Shown: in pieces, positions 9,941 through 18,292 of the stretch
Position numbering within the stretch: position 1 is the first letter of the stretch
Layout: each line of letters begins with the position of its first letter
Assembly: GCA_026390695.1 (NCBI GenBank)
Contig: JAPLFL010000118.1
Span: forward strand, 124,001-188,000
Direction: 5' to 3'
DNA from: Candidatus Kapaibacterium sp.
GTDB taxonomy: Bacteria > Bacteroidota > Ignavibacteria > Kapaibacteriales > UBA2268
DNA: 64,000 nt
Made by a program: the position numbers and the translations under genes
The notes under the pieces: generated by a model
Told to the model about the DNA's origin: nothing
The model's database searches: none
What the model saw: only the letters and a program-made list of their open reading frames with translations

Positions 9941-10345
9941 CTAATTACTTAATTCTAATATCAATTTAAATTCATCTTCGGAAATCGGCATAACTGAAAG
10001 TCTTGGCTGGAGTATAAGTGGTAATTTCGATAAAGCATCGGTGGCTTTTATATGCTCAAGACTGATTAATTTTTTAAGAGACCTCAAAGGTGCAATTTCA
10101 ATGGAGTACCAATCAGGTTCGTCCGCATTCAAATCAGGAAAAGCAGTTCTAATTACTTCAGCAATACCGACAATTGCCTGAGAAATACGGCTATGATAAA
10201 ATAATACCAATTCCCCAGCTTTCATTGATTTTAAATAGTTTCGTGCCTGATAATTGCGAACCCCATCCCAGACAGTAAACTTATCACGATTTAAATCGTC
10301 CCATGAATATTCTTCGGGATCGGATTTTATTAGCCAAAATGCCAT
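9941..10345 (-). CDS. EVE domain protein
   Basis: A 134-residue single-domain protein of the PUA-like EVE (thymocyte nuclear protein 1) family, whose members bind modified bases in DNA or RNA. It opens MAFWLIKSDPEEYSWDDL and has the conserved WDGVRNYQARNYLKSMKAG segment at residues 26-44, which lines the base pocket. Length is normal. The gene sits between a lipoprotein gene and the GT10 gene in a tight minus-strand run. No restriction or modification genes are next to it, so a housekeeping role is more likely than a defence role (inference). Confidence 0.92.
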   Translation of the reverse strand: MAFWLIKSDPEEYSWDDLNRDKFTVWDGVRNYQARNYLKSMKAGELVLFYHSRISQAIVGIAEVIRTAFPDLNADEPDWYSIEIAPLRSLKKLISLEHIKATDALSKLPLILQPRLSVMPISEDEFKLILELSN

Positions 10346-10376
10346 TTTATTTATATTATTGTTTAAGTAATTCTAT

Positions 10377-10904
10377 TTATTTTAATAAGCCTTGATATAG
10401 GAAAGGTTCTATTGCAAGGTTTGAGTCTAAATTAATATCCTGAACTTTCATAAAGGAATCTATTACCGAATAAACAACAATGGAATCTTTCATAATAAAA
10501 ACAGCAGGTATAAAATTGATTTTAAATTTGGTTGAATATGGATACGAATAACTTGTATCTGGCATTGAATATATTTCAAAATTAGTTTCACTAATACCAG
10601 CGTCAGTCATTGTACGGAGACAATTACCAAATACCTTTATATTCGGTGCACAGGAACAAGTCAGATTGGTGAAACAATAAATTCGATGAACTCCCGGTTT
10701 AAAAGCTGCTTTGATTTTCAAAATCAAAGCAGAATCAGTTTTATAACTATTATAAATTTCACCAAGCCACATCCATCCCGAAGTTTGCTTAAGGCCGTTC
10801 ATTGAGAGCTTCGCAGCCGTATTCGGAAGAGCAGACTCATTCTTACATCCACTAAAAATAAAAACAAATGCTGCACATAAAAATGCAATTTTTAATTGAT
10901 TCAT
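10377..10904 (-). CDS. Lipoprotein, possibly thioredoxin-like fold
   Basis: A 175-residue protein with a lipoprotein signal: hydrophobic residues 4-17 and lipobox FSGC with the lipidated Cys at residue 20. The body has a cysteine pair in the segment LTCSCAPN and a later INFIPAVFIMKD segment that resembles the cis-Pro strand of thioredoxin folds, so a thioredoxin-like role is possible but weakly supported. It lies 23 bases downstream of the Ca2+ ATPase gene and 31 bases before the EVE gene. I do not recognise the family. Confidence 0.7.
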   Translation of the reverse strand: MNQLKIAFLCAAFVFIFSGCKNESALPNTAAKLSMNGLKQTSGWMWLGEIYNSYKTDSALILKIKAAFKPGVHRIYCFTNLTCSCAPNIKVFGNCLRTMTDAGISETNFEIYSMPDTSYSYPYSTKFKINFIPAVFIMKDSIVVYSVIDSFMKVQDINLDSNLAIEPFLYQGLLK

Positions 10905-10927
10905 GATATACCTAAAAATTTAACAAT

Positions 10928-13723
10928 CTATATTTCAAGATAATGCTTTAATCTCCCTGAGCGGGCTATGAAAGCAAAAAGATATTTTAATAATTCAGTA
11001 AAGACAATAATTGATATTGAAACTACACCTATTAGGACCCAATCAGAGCCATTAAGAGGAACAGTACCTAATATTTCATTCAAAAATGGAATCATTACTG
11101 CTCCTAATTGAAGTGCAACTGCAAACAACATTACTCCAAAAAGCGGAAGATTCTGAGTTATACTTATTTTCTCTAATTTATTTCCTTGAAATCCACTTCC
11201 ATCGCTATTATTGGGAATAGGGTATGTTAGATTAAAGAAAAGCGAGCGCTTAACAGATCTGGAATTTTGAACATTCCATATCTGGAAAAAAGCAAGAATA
11301 CAAAATGCAACAGTCTGTGGTTTCCGTATGATTTCAAGGTTATAAATATTAACATCATTAGCTAAGGTATAACCATGAATGTAGTAGTAAAATACTCCAA
11401 GCGTTCCGGCCATCATAATCAATCCGGCAAATATAATTCGCACAATCATCCCTTTTGTCACCAATTGAGCATTTTTTTTGCGTGGTGGAGCGCACATAAC
11501 ATTGCCATGCTCTTTTTCAAATGCAATTGGGAATGTCGATGTACCGTCGGTGACAAGATTAATCCATAATAACTGGGCTGGTAAAACTGGCAATGGAAGA
11601 CCGAATGCTACCGACATGGCAATAGTAAGTAATCCGCCAAAACTTGTTGATAAAATATACAAAAGAATGTGTTGCAGATTCTGCAAAATCACTCGACCAC
11701 GGCGAACAGCTTTAACTATTGTGGCAAAATTATCATCAAGAAGAACCATGGATGCTGCTTCTTTTGCAACATCGGTTCCTGAGCCCATGGCTACTCCAAT
11801 ATCGGCTTGTTTTAATGCAGGGGCATCATTTACTCCGTCTCCTGTCATTGCAACGATTGAGCTATGCTTCTGAAGCTGTTTTACTATCCTTAATTTATCT
11901 TGCGGAGCAACACGAGCATAAACACTTATATCTGGCGCGATTTTGAACAAATCATCATCGGACATATTATTCAAGTCTATTCCATTTATCGCTTTTGGTT
12001 CATTATTGTGGTCGCCGATTCCAATTGATTTTGCAACAGCTTTTGCAGTTTGAATATGATCTCCTGTAATCATAACCACTCTGATACCTGCACTATGAGC
12101 ATCTTTAACGGCTTGGACTGCTTCGGGTCTTACTGAATCTTCGATACCTGCAAATCCGACAAAGACCAGATCATGTAGATTTTCGAACTCAATTACTTTT
12201 TCAGAAGCATTTTTTGAATAAGCAAGAGCCAGAACCCTCAAACCTTTATCTGAAAAATCAGAGGCAATATCTTTTAGAGATTTATCTTCAATTGAATGTA
12301 TATTTGCATCGTGATCTAACATTTTGGTACATCTTTTTATGATCTGCTCTGGTGCACCTTTTACAAAAATTGAATAATTATTCTGATCCTTCACTCTCAC
12401 AGCCATTAACTGATTTTCAGATTCAAAAGGTATATCAATCATTACATGATGTTGCCCTTTATCATATTTCAATTTTCTCGAAGCAATCATAAGTGCGCCT
12501 TCAGTCGGATCACCGGTTATAACCCATTCATCCTCATTAATTGCAAGAGATGACTCAGTGCAGAGTTCACCTACTTCTGCAAATATTCTTACAGCCTCAT
12601 TATTTTGATAATCAATTACTTTATTGTCAAGTTTATCTATAATAACACCATCGGTATGATAACCGGCTCCTGTTACCTGATAATGCTTTCCACCGGCGTA
12701 GAAGCGTGTTACGATCATTTGATTTCTGGTCAAAGTACCTGTTTTATCGGTACAAATGACGTTTGTACTTCCTAACGTCTCAACAGCTGCTAATTTCTTT
12801 ACAATTGCTTTGTTTTTAGCCATCTGCCTTATCCCAATCGATAAAGTAATGGTTACGGCAACGGGTAATCCTTCAGGAATGGCAGAGACAGCCAATCCAA
12901 CGGATGTTAGAAACATTACAAGATAATTTACACCCTGAAGCAGCCCAATTAAAAAGATTACTAAAATAAGAACAATGATAGTAAGGCTTAACCATTTCCC
13001 AAATTTTGCAATATTATTTTGCAACGGTGACTCTGATTCTTCTGCTTCAGCTATGTCTTTTGAAATTTTTCCAAACTCAGTATGTTCACCTACAGACGTT
13101 ACCACTGCTAATCCACGTCCCTTCTGGATTATTGTACCGCCGTAGATCATATTTATTTTGTCGCCTAATGCCAGATTATCTTCCAATACCGTATCATGCT
13201 TTTTATTTATAGAGAATGATTCTCCTGTTAGCATTGATTCATCAACAAGAAAATTATGTGTATCAATCAGTCTTCCATCAGCAGGGGAGCGCATTCCGCT
13301 TTCTAATACCAAGATGTCCCCACATACGACTTCATTAGTAGCTATTGAAGTTTGCTGGCCATTTCTAATTACTCGGGCTACAGGTGAGGCTAATTTTTTC
13401 AAAGCGTTTAAAGCATCTGCAGCACGGCGCTCTTGAACAAATCCGATAATTGTATTTAAAATTACAACAAATGCAATCACAATTGTGTCGTTATAATCTT
13501 TTAATATGGCTGTTAAAATTGCCGAAACAATCAGGATTATTATTACTGGATTGTTAAATTGCTCTAAAAGTAGAAGCCAAGCGGCTTTATTCTTTTTTGA
13601 TATTATTGCATTTTCACCATATTTGCGTCTGTTTGCAGTAACTTCGTTTTCTCTTAAGCCTATTTTCGGATCAACTTTAAAGTTTTCTAAGGTTTCATTT
13701 ATTGATTTCGCGTGCCAAAGCAT
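10928..13723 (-). CDS. P-type Ca2+-transporting ATPase (type IIA-like)
   Basis: A 931-residue cation pump in the inner membrane that exports Ca2+ or a related cation at the cost of ATP. Visible landmarks are the N-terminal cation-ATPase domain, TGES (166-169), the ion-binding motif PEGLP (283-287), the phosphorylated Asp326 in DKTGT, and the hinge TGDGVNDAPALK. The C-terminal six-helix cation-ATPase domain ends near residue 920. Length and motif order match SERCA/PMCA-like bacterial pumps. It is the first gene of a four-gene minus-strand run. The PEGLP motif argues against a heavy-metal (CPx) pump; exact ion unproven. Confidence 0.93.
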   Translation of the reverse strand: MLWHAKSINETLENFKVDPKIGLRENEVTANRRKYGENAIISKKNKAAWLLLLEQFNNPVIIILIVSAILTAILKDYNDTIVIAFVVILNTIIGFVQERRAADALNALKKLASPVARVIRNGQQTSIATNEVVCGDILVLESGMRSPADGRLIDTHNFLVDESMLTGESFSINKKHDTVLEDNLALGDKINMIYGGTIIQKGRGLAVVTSVGEHTEFGKISKDIAEAEESESPLQNNIAKFGKWLSLTIIVLILVIFLIGLLQGVNYLVMFLTSVGLAVSAIPEGLPVAVTITLSIGIRQMAKNKAIVKKLAAVETLGSTNVICTDKTGTLTRNQMIVTRFYAGGKHYQVTGAGYHTDGVIIDKLDNKVIDYQNNEAVRIFAEVGELCTESSLAINEDEWVITGDPTEGALMIASRKLKYDKGQHHVMIDIPFESENQLMAVRVKDQNNYSIFVKGAPEQIIKRCTKMLDHDANIHSIEDKSLKDIASDFSDKGLRVLALAYSKNASEKVIEFENLHDLVFVGFAGIEDSVRPEAVQAVKDAHSAGIRVVMITGDHIQTAKAVAKSIGIGDHNNEPKAINGIDLNNMSDDDLFKIAPDISVYARVAPQDKLRIVKQLQKHSSIVAMTGDGVNDAPALKQADIGVAMGSGTDVAKEAASMVLLDDNFATIVKAVRRGRVILQNLQHILLYILSTSFGGLLTIAMSVAFGLPLPVLPAQLLWINLVTDGTSTFPIAFEKEHGNVMCAPPRKKNAQLVTKGMIVRIIFAGLIMMAGTLGVFYYYIHGYTLANDVNIYNLEIIRKPQTVAFCILAFFQIWNVQNSRSVKRSLFFNLTYPIPNNSDGSGFQGNKLEKISITQNLPLFGVMLFAVALQLGAVMIPFLNEILGTVPLNGSDWVLIGVVSISIIVFTELLKYLFAFIARSGRLKHYLEI

Positions 13724-13880
13724 TTAGTTCCTAATTTCAATTTTCAAATTTAATAATTATTATATGAAAGTTTAAACTTATAATTTACTAAAATATTTTC
13801 ATTATACAAAAGCTATAATTAATATTTAGTAATAATAAGATTATTGAAATTGATTTGTTACAATTAAATAAACGCTTCCT

Positions 13881-14243
13881 TTATTTAACTGCATTTTTTA
13901 ACAGTTCAGTTTTCCACTTTTCTGGTTGATATCCGAGAAATGGAACCTTGTTTATTCTCACTATAGGTGTTTTAATTAGTAATGAATTATTCAGTAATTT
14001 ATCAGCAATGTCAAATATTTGAAATTTTAATCCTGCTTGTTCATATTCTTTGCATTCTTTGTCGATTAAATCTTCTTTTGAAATAAATCGGCAAATATTT
14101 TCAAGTTCACCTTTTGATAATGCTTTTTCGGTTAAATCGACGAAATGAAGCTTTATTCCACGTTCTTTAAAAAATCTGATCGCCTTATTCGTTTCTTTAC
14201 ATTTCAGAGTTCCGAATATCTGTATGTTCACTTCTGACTTCAT
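13881..14243 (-). CDS. ArsC/Spx family thioredoxin-fold protein
   Basis: About 120 residues, related to arsenate reductase ArsC and the regulator Spx. It begins with a beta strand then GTLKCKETNKAIRFFKERGI and ends with the family hallmark LIKTPIVRINKVPFLGYQPEKW. The cysteine near residue 13 is followed by an ETN segment, not the Cys-x5-Arg of true arsenate reductases, so it may be a redox or regulatory relative. The frame extends to an ATG at 14336, but the added 31 residues look unrelated to the family, so I start at 14243. It diverges from the TetR gene and shares its upstream region. Confidence 0.8.
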   Translation of the reverse strand: MKSEVNIQIFGTLKCKETNKAIRFFKERGIKLHFVDLTEKALSKGELENICRFISKEDLIDKECKEYEQAGLKFQIFDIADKLLNNSLLIKTPIVRINKVPFLGYQPEKWKTELLKNAVK

Positions 14244-14336
14244 TAATACTAATAAAATATGTTTAGACAAGAAATGGTAACTTCTATTGTAGAAAAATTT
14301 GGTAAAACTCAATTTATTTGATAATTTTGTATTCAA

Positions 14337-14375
14337 CTATTTGGTTAAATTATTTAGTTAAATTATGCAGTTAAT
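14337..14375 (+). repeat. Three tandem 13-bp repeats before the TetR gene (candidate operator)
   Basis: Three head-to-tail 13-mers are visible: CTATTTGGTTAAA (14337-14349), TTATTTAGTTAAA (14350-14362) and TTATGCAGTTAAT (14363-14375). They end 3 bases before the TetR start codon, where a ribosome site would be, and no Shine-Dalgarno sequence is present. Direct repeats here are well placed for autoregulation by TetR or by the divergent gene, but this is inference. Confidence 0.6.
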
Positions 14376-14378
14376 AAA

Positions 14379-14981
14379 ATGATAGAAAAAAATACAGAAT
14401 TAAAAATAATTGAGGCTGCACGAAAAGTGTTCCTTGTTCGTGGCTATAGTGGCGCAAGAATGCAAGATATTGCTGATGAGGCTGGAATAAATAAAGCAAT
14501 GCTTCACTATTATTTTAGAAATAAAGATAAATTATTTGAGTCAATATTTTCAGAATCAGTCAATAATATTCGAGATATTTTCAGTCAAAGTTTAAATTCC
14601 GAAAAAGAAATTGACAACACTCTGATAAACTTTATTGCTACTTATAGTGAATTTATCAAGAATAATCGGTATTTGCCTTCATTTATAATCAATGAAATGC
14701 AACAAGGATCAGAGATGGTTGAAGATTTATTCAAAAAAAATATAAAAATGTATCCCATTGAATTTATAAAAAAGTTAAAAAAAGAACAAAGCCTCGGAAC
14801 ACTTGAAAAATATGATCCATTGCAGATTATTGTTAGTATTATCGGATTATGCCTTTTCCCTGTTTTAGCTCAGCCTGTGCTAAAGATACTTTTCGATTAC
14901 GATGATAACAAATACGACAAATTTTTAACTGAAAGAGTTGCATTTCTTCAAAAATTTATAATTAAAGGATTAAAAAAATGA
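14379..14981 (+). CDS. TetR family transcriptional regulator
   Basis: A 200-residue one-component repressor. The N-terminal helix-turn-helix spans residues ~10-55, with RMQDIADEAGINKAMLHYYF as its recognition region; the remainder is the helical ligand and dimer domain. The last 4 bases overlap the TolC gene (ATGA), so regulator and efflux genes form one operon. It presumably represses this operon until a toxic ligand binds. Three 13-bp repeats immediately upstream are candidate operator sites. Confidence 0.92.
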   Translation: MIEKNTELKIIEAARKVFLVRGYSGARMQDIADEAGINKAMLHYYFRNKDKLFESIFSESVNNIRDIFSQSLNSEKEIDNTLINFIATYSEFIKNNRYLPSFIINEMQQGSEMVEDLFKKNIKMYPIEFIKKLKKEQSLGTLEKYDPLQIIVSIIGLCLFPVLAQPVLKILFDYDDNKYDKFLTERVAFLQKFIIKGLKK

Positions 14982-16249
14982 TAAAGTACTTTTTAATATT
15001 ATTAATATATTTCCCTTTGAATGCTCAATTACGGCTACAGGACTGTTATAATGAAGCAATAACCAAATGTCCGTTGGCACGAAATATTGCATTGAATTAC
15101 AAATCTTCAAACTTAACAATTAGCAATTTAGATAAAGTTTATTATCCTGAAATATCGCTTTCAGGGCAATTACAATGGCAAAATGAAGTTACAAAAATCA
15201 ATCTGCCATTAAATATTCCAGGATTTAAAATGCCTGAAATATCAAAAGATCAATATAAACTTGTTTTAAATGTTAATCAATTAGTTTGGGACGGTGGCAT
15301 GAGTTCAGCTTTGAAGAGTTTGGAATCGACAGGTTCGGAACTTGAAAATCAGAATTTAAAAGTTGAATTATACAAGCTGAAACAAAGGATAAATGAAGCT
15401 TTTTTTGGCATTGTACTAATAAAGTCAAAATTAAGAATATTAGATATTTCTAAAATAGAATTGGAACAAAAACTAAAAATTCTGAATTTCCGCATTGAGT
15501 CAGGGCTTATATTAGGTTCGAATGCAGATATATTAAAAGCTGAAATTTTAAAATTAGATCAAAATATTGAAGAATTATCCTCAGGAATTGAAACTGCATA
15601 TCAAGCCATTGAACTTCTTATAGAGAGAAAATTAAATAGAAATGATTCACTGATATTCCCTGAAATTGATATAAAAGCTGCTATAAATGAGCGCTTACGT
15701 TCATTAAGACCAGAATACGAACTTTTTAAACTATCTCATAATAATTTGGAATTAAATAATGACCGAATCAATGCGAAAAATTTACCTAAATTTTCGGCTT
15801 ATGCTCAAGCTGGTTACGGGAAGCCCGGACTAAACTTTCTTGATCCAGATTTTAAACCACTTTTTCTGATCGGATTAAGAGGAAACTGGAATATTTATGA
15901 TTGGGGGATTGCAAATCATGAACATGAAATAATTAAGATTAAACAAGAGCTGCTGCTGAATCAGGAAGAATCATTTACAAAGAATCTTGAAATCTCTTTG
16001 ACTAAATATAAATCAGATTTATCGAAACTCGAGTCTCTTATTCAAAAAGATAAGGAAATAGTTAATCTCCGTAAAAATATTGCTTCTACAGCGTATTTTC
16101 AGCTTGAAAACGGTATAATAACAGCAACAGATTATTTGAGTGAATTTAATTCAAATTCAACTGCTGAAATAATCGCAGAGAGCAGAAAAGTTGAACTTTC
16201 TTTTGCTAAAATTTCAATTTTAACAGTGTTGAATTACGATTTTAAATAA
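14978..16249 (+). CDS. TolC family outer-membrane efflux protein
   Basis: Outer-membrane channel subunit of a tripartite exporter, 423 residues. It has a signal peptide (about 1-16, ending PLNAQ), two OEP-type repeats with long coiled-coil helices (~residues 30-210 and 235-420), and the strand signatures LNVNQLVWDGG and LRGNWNIYDWG. Length is usual. The start overlaps the TetR stop by 4 bases and the HlyD-like adaptor follows after 26 bases. The pump partner is not in this operon. Confidence 0.92.
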   Translation: MIKYFLILLIYFPLNAQLRLQDCYNEAITKCPLARNIALNYKSSNLTISNLDKVYYPEISLSGQLQWQNEVTKINLPLNIPGFKMPEISKDQYKLVLNVNQLVWDGGMSSALKSLESTGSELENQNLKVELYKLKQRINEAFFGIVLIKSKLRILDISKIELEQKLKILNFRIESGLILGSNADILKAEILKLDQNIEELSSGIETAYQAIELLIERKLNRNDSLIFPEIDIKAAINERLRSLRPEYELFKLSHNNLELNNDRINAKNLPKFSAYAQAGYGKPGLNFLDPDFKPLFLIGLRGNWNIYDWGIANHEHEIIKIKQELLLNQEESFTKNLEISLTKYKSDLSKLESLIQKDKEIVNLRKNIASTAYFQLENGIITATDYLSEFNSNSTAEIIAESRKVELSFAKISILTVLNYDFK

Positions 16250-16275
16250 TAATTAAATAAATATAGGAAAATTAC

Positions 16276-17160
16276 ATGATGAAAAAAATAGCTTTGGCTG
16301 CGATTATGGTCATTCTTGCATCTTGCAACTCGCATGAAAAGAAATCCGATGCTTTTGGAAATTTTGAGGCAACAGAAATTCTGGTATCTTCAGAAGCAAG
16401 TGGCAAACTCCTCTTCTTTAATATCAATGAAGGAGCTGAAATTGATTCAGGTAGAATAGTAGCCCATATTGATTCTGTTCAATATCAACTAAAATTTGAA
16501 CAAATTAGAGCGCAAAAAGAAGCCGTGAGAGTTAAGTCTGCAAACATAGTAGCTCAAATCGATTTGCTGAATCAGCAAAAAACTAATTTGCAAATTGATA
16601 AATCCCGCATTGAGAGCTTACTTAAAAATAATGCAGCTACTCAGAAACAACTTGATGATATTAGCGGGGCAATGAAGGTGATTGAAAAGCAAGTACAAAC
16701 CGTTGAAGTCCAGAATCCCGCCATTTTTAATGAAATTCGCTCGATAGATGCACAAATAGGTCAAATGCAGGATCTGCTTAAAAAATGCAATATCATTAAT
16801 CCAATGAAGGGGACGGTTCTTAATAAATTTGCTGAGAATTCAGAATTATGCGCTGCTGGAAAGCCTCTGTACAAGATAGCCGATCTTTCAACCATGTATC
16901 TTAGAGCATATATTTCGGGTGGCGAGCTTCCAAAGGTTAAACTCGGCCAAAAGGCTATGGTACTTGTTGATAAGGATGCTTCTTCATTTCACAAAATTGA
17001 AGGCATTGTAACTTGGATTTCGAGTAAGGCGGAATTTACTCCTAAAATTATTCAAACAAAGGATGAAAGAGTAAATATGGTTTATGCTGTGAAAATTGCA
17101 GTGAAAAACGATGGTACAATAAAAATCGGTATGCCGGGTGAGGTAGAATTTGGGCTCTAA
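16276..17160 (+). CDS. HlyD/AcrA-type membrane fusion lipoprotein
   Basis: Periplasmic adaptor of 294 residues linking an inner-membrane transporter to TolC. A lipobox (LASC, Cys at residue 17) makes it a lipoprotein. Order of parts: biotinyl-lipoyl half (residues ~30-65, FNINEGAEIDSGRIVAHID), an alpha-helical hairpin (~70-170), the second lipoyl half (NPMKGTVLNKFAENSE) and a beta-barrel domain (~205-290). It lies 26 bases after the TolC gene. In related operons ATPase and permease genes normally follow; here a YchF-like GTPase follows instead. Confidence 0.9.
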   Translation: MMKKIALAAIMVILASCNSHEKKSDAFGNFEATEILVSSEASGKLLFFNINEGAEIDSGRIVAHIDSVQYQLKFEQIRAQKEAVRVKSANIVAQIDLLNQQKTNLQIDKSRIESLLKNNAATQKQLDDISGAMKVIEKQVQTVEVQNPAIFNEIRSIDAQIGQMQDLLKKCNIINPMKGTVLNKFAENSELCAAGKPLYKIADLSTMYLRAYISGGELPKVKLGQKAMVLVDKDASSFHKIEGIVTWISSKAEFTPKIIQTKDERVNMVYAVKIAVKNDGTIKIGMPGEVEFGL

Positions 17161-17202
17161 CTTTTTTAATGGTAATTTTGATTTTTTAATAGGAGCAAAT
17201 TC

Positions 17203-18288
17203 ATGCAAATAGGAATCGTCGGATTGCCATATTCCGGAAAGACCACACTTTTTCAAACACTGACTCAGATACATCTGGACATGCATGCACTGCAGAAGCG
17301 CGATGCAAACCAAGCAATTGTAAAAGTACCAGATACTCGTCTGGATCTACTCAGTGAGATATTTCAGCCGAAGAAAAAAGTTAATGCAACAATTGATATA
17401 GTTGATATGGTTGGAATTCAGCGTGGAGAGCGGGCTTCACAATCATTTACAAGTCATTTTCTAACAAAAGTACGTACAAACGACGCTCTGATTCATGTTG
17501 TACGTGGTTTCGAGGATGAAACAATCCCTCATGTGGACGGATCAATAAATTTATTTCGTGACATCAGAACGCTTGAAGAGGAATTTATTTTTGCCGATAT
17601 GGCATTCGTAGAATCACGTCTTGAAAAGTTAGATAAAGAACTTCTCAAATCAAAGAATAAGGATGAAACAAAAAAAGAAATTGAAGTTATGCAGAGGTGG
17701 AATGAAACTCTTCAGGCAGAGCTTCCACTGAGAGAACTTGAAGTTCTTGCCGATGATATTAAATATTTGAAAAATTATCAGCCTTTATCTGCAAAACCAC
17801 TTCTATTGGCTCTGAATCTTGGTGAAAGTGATACTTCAAGGGCAGAAGTGATAGTAAATGAAATAAAAGCTAAAATAAAAGCTAAAAATATACGAGTAGA
17901 GCCATTTTTTGCCAAGATAGAACTCGAACTTTCTCAACTTTCCGATGAAGAAAAGGAAATGTTCATGGAAGAATATGGACTTAAAGAATCTCCGCTTTCA
18001 AGGCTGATAAAAGCTGCGTATGAACTTTTGGGTTTGCAAAGTTTCTTTACTGTTGGAGAGGACGAATGCCGCGCCTGGACTATCCGGGTCGGTATGAACG
18101 CACAAGAATCATCTGGAGTTATACATACTGATTTTTATAATAAATTCATTCGAGCAGAAGTAATCGGCTACAATGATTTTATTGCTAATCCAACGCTTTC
18201 CAAATGTCGCGAAAAAGGCTTACTGCGGCTCGAAGGACGTGATTATATTCTTCATAACGGAGATATAATAAACGTTCGTCACGGTTAA
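17203..18288 (+). CDS. YchF/OLA1-like GTPase (Obg superfamily) with C-terminal TGS domain
   Basis: A 361-residue P-loop NTPase of the YchF/OLA1 branch, cytosolic and ribosome-associated in studied relatives. G1 is GLPYSGKT (residues 7-14) instead of the usual GLPNVGKS, G3 is DMVG, and G4 is NLGE in place of NKxD, consistent with relaxed nucleotide choice in YchF. A coiled-coil stretch occupies ~135-180. The C-terminal TGS domain is clear from GVIHTDFYNKFIRAEVI through YILHNGDIINVR. An AGGAG site precedes the ATG. The divergent G1 suggests a paralogue alongside a canonical YchF elsewhere (inference). Confidence 0.88.
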   Translation: MQIGIVGLPYSGKTTLFQTLTQIHLDMHALQKRDANQAIVKVPDTRLDLLSEIFQPKKKVNATIDIVDMVGIQRGERASQSFTSHFLTKVRTNDALIHVVRGFEDETIPHVDGSINLFRDIRTLEEEFIFADMAFVESRLEKLDKELLKSKNKDETKKEIEVMQRWNETLQAELPLRELEVLADDIKYLKNYQPLSAKPLLLALNLGESDTSRAEVIVNEIKAKIKAKNIRVEPFFAKIELELSQLSDEEKEMFMEEYGLKESPLSRLIKAAYELLGLQSFFTVGEDECRAWTIRVGMNAQESSGVIHTDFYNKFIRAEVIGYNDFIANPTLSKCREKGLLRLEGRDYILHNGDIINVRHG

Positions 18289-18292
18289 TCAG

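Noticed and set aside
9941-10345. EVE protein as part of a modification-dependent defence system
   Set aside because: No nuclease, methylase or McrBC-type gene is adjacent; neighbours are housekeeping or surface genes.
11375-13727. Several plus-strand frames inside the Ca2+ ATPase gene
   Set aside because: They are antisense shadows of a well-conserved coding region.
14244-14336. Longer start for the ArsC/Spx-like gene
   Set aside because: The extra 31 residues do not fit the family, which begins at the strand just after position 14243.
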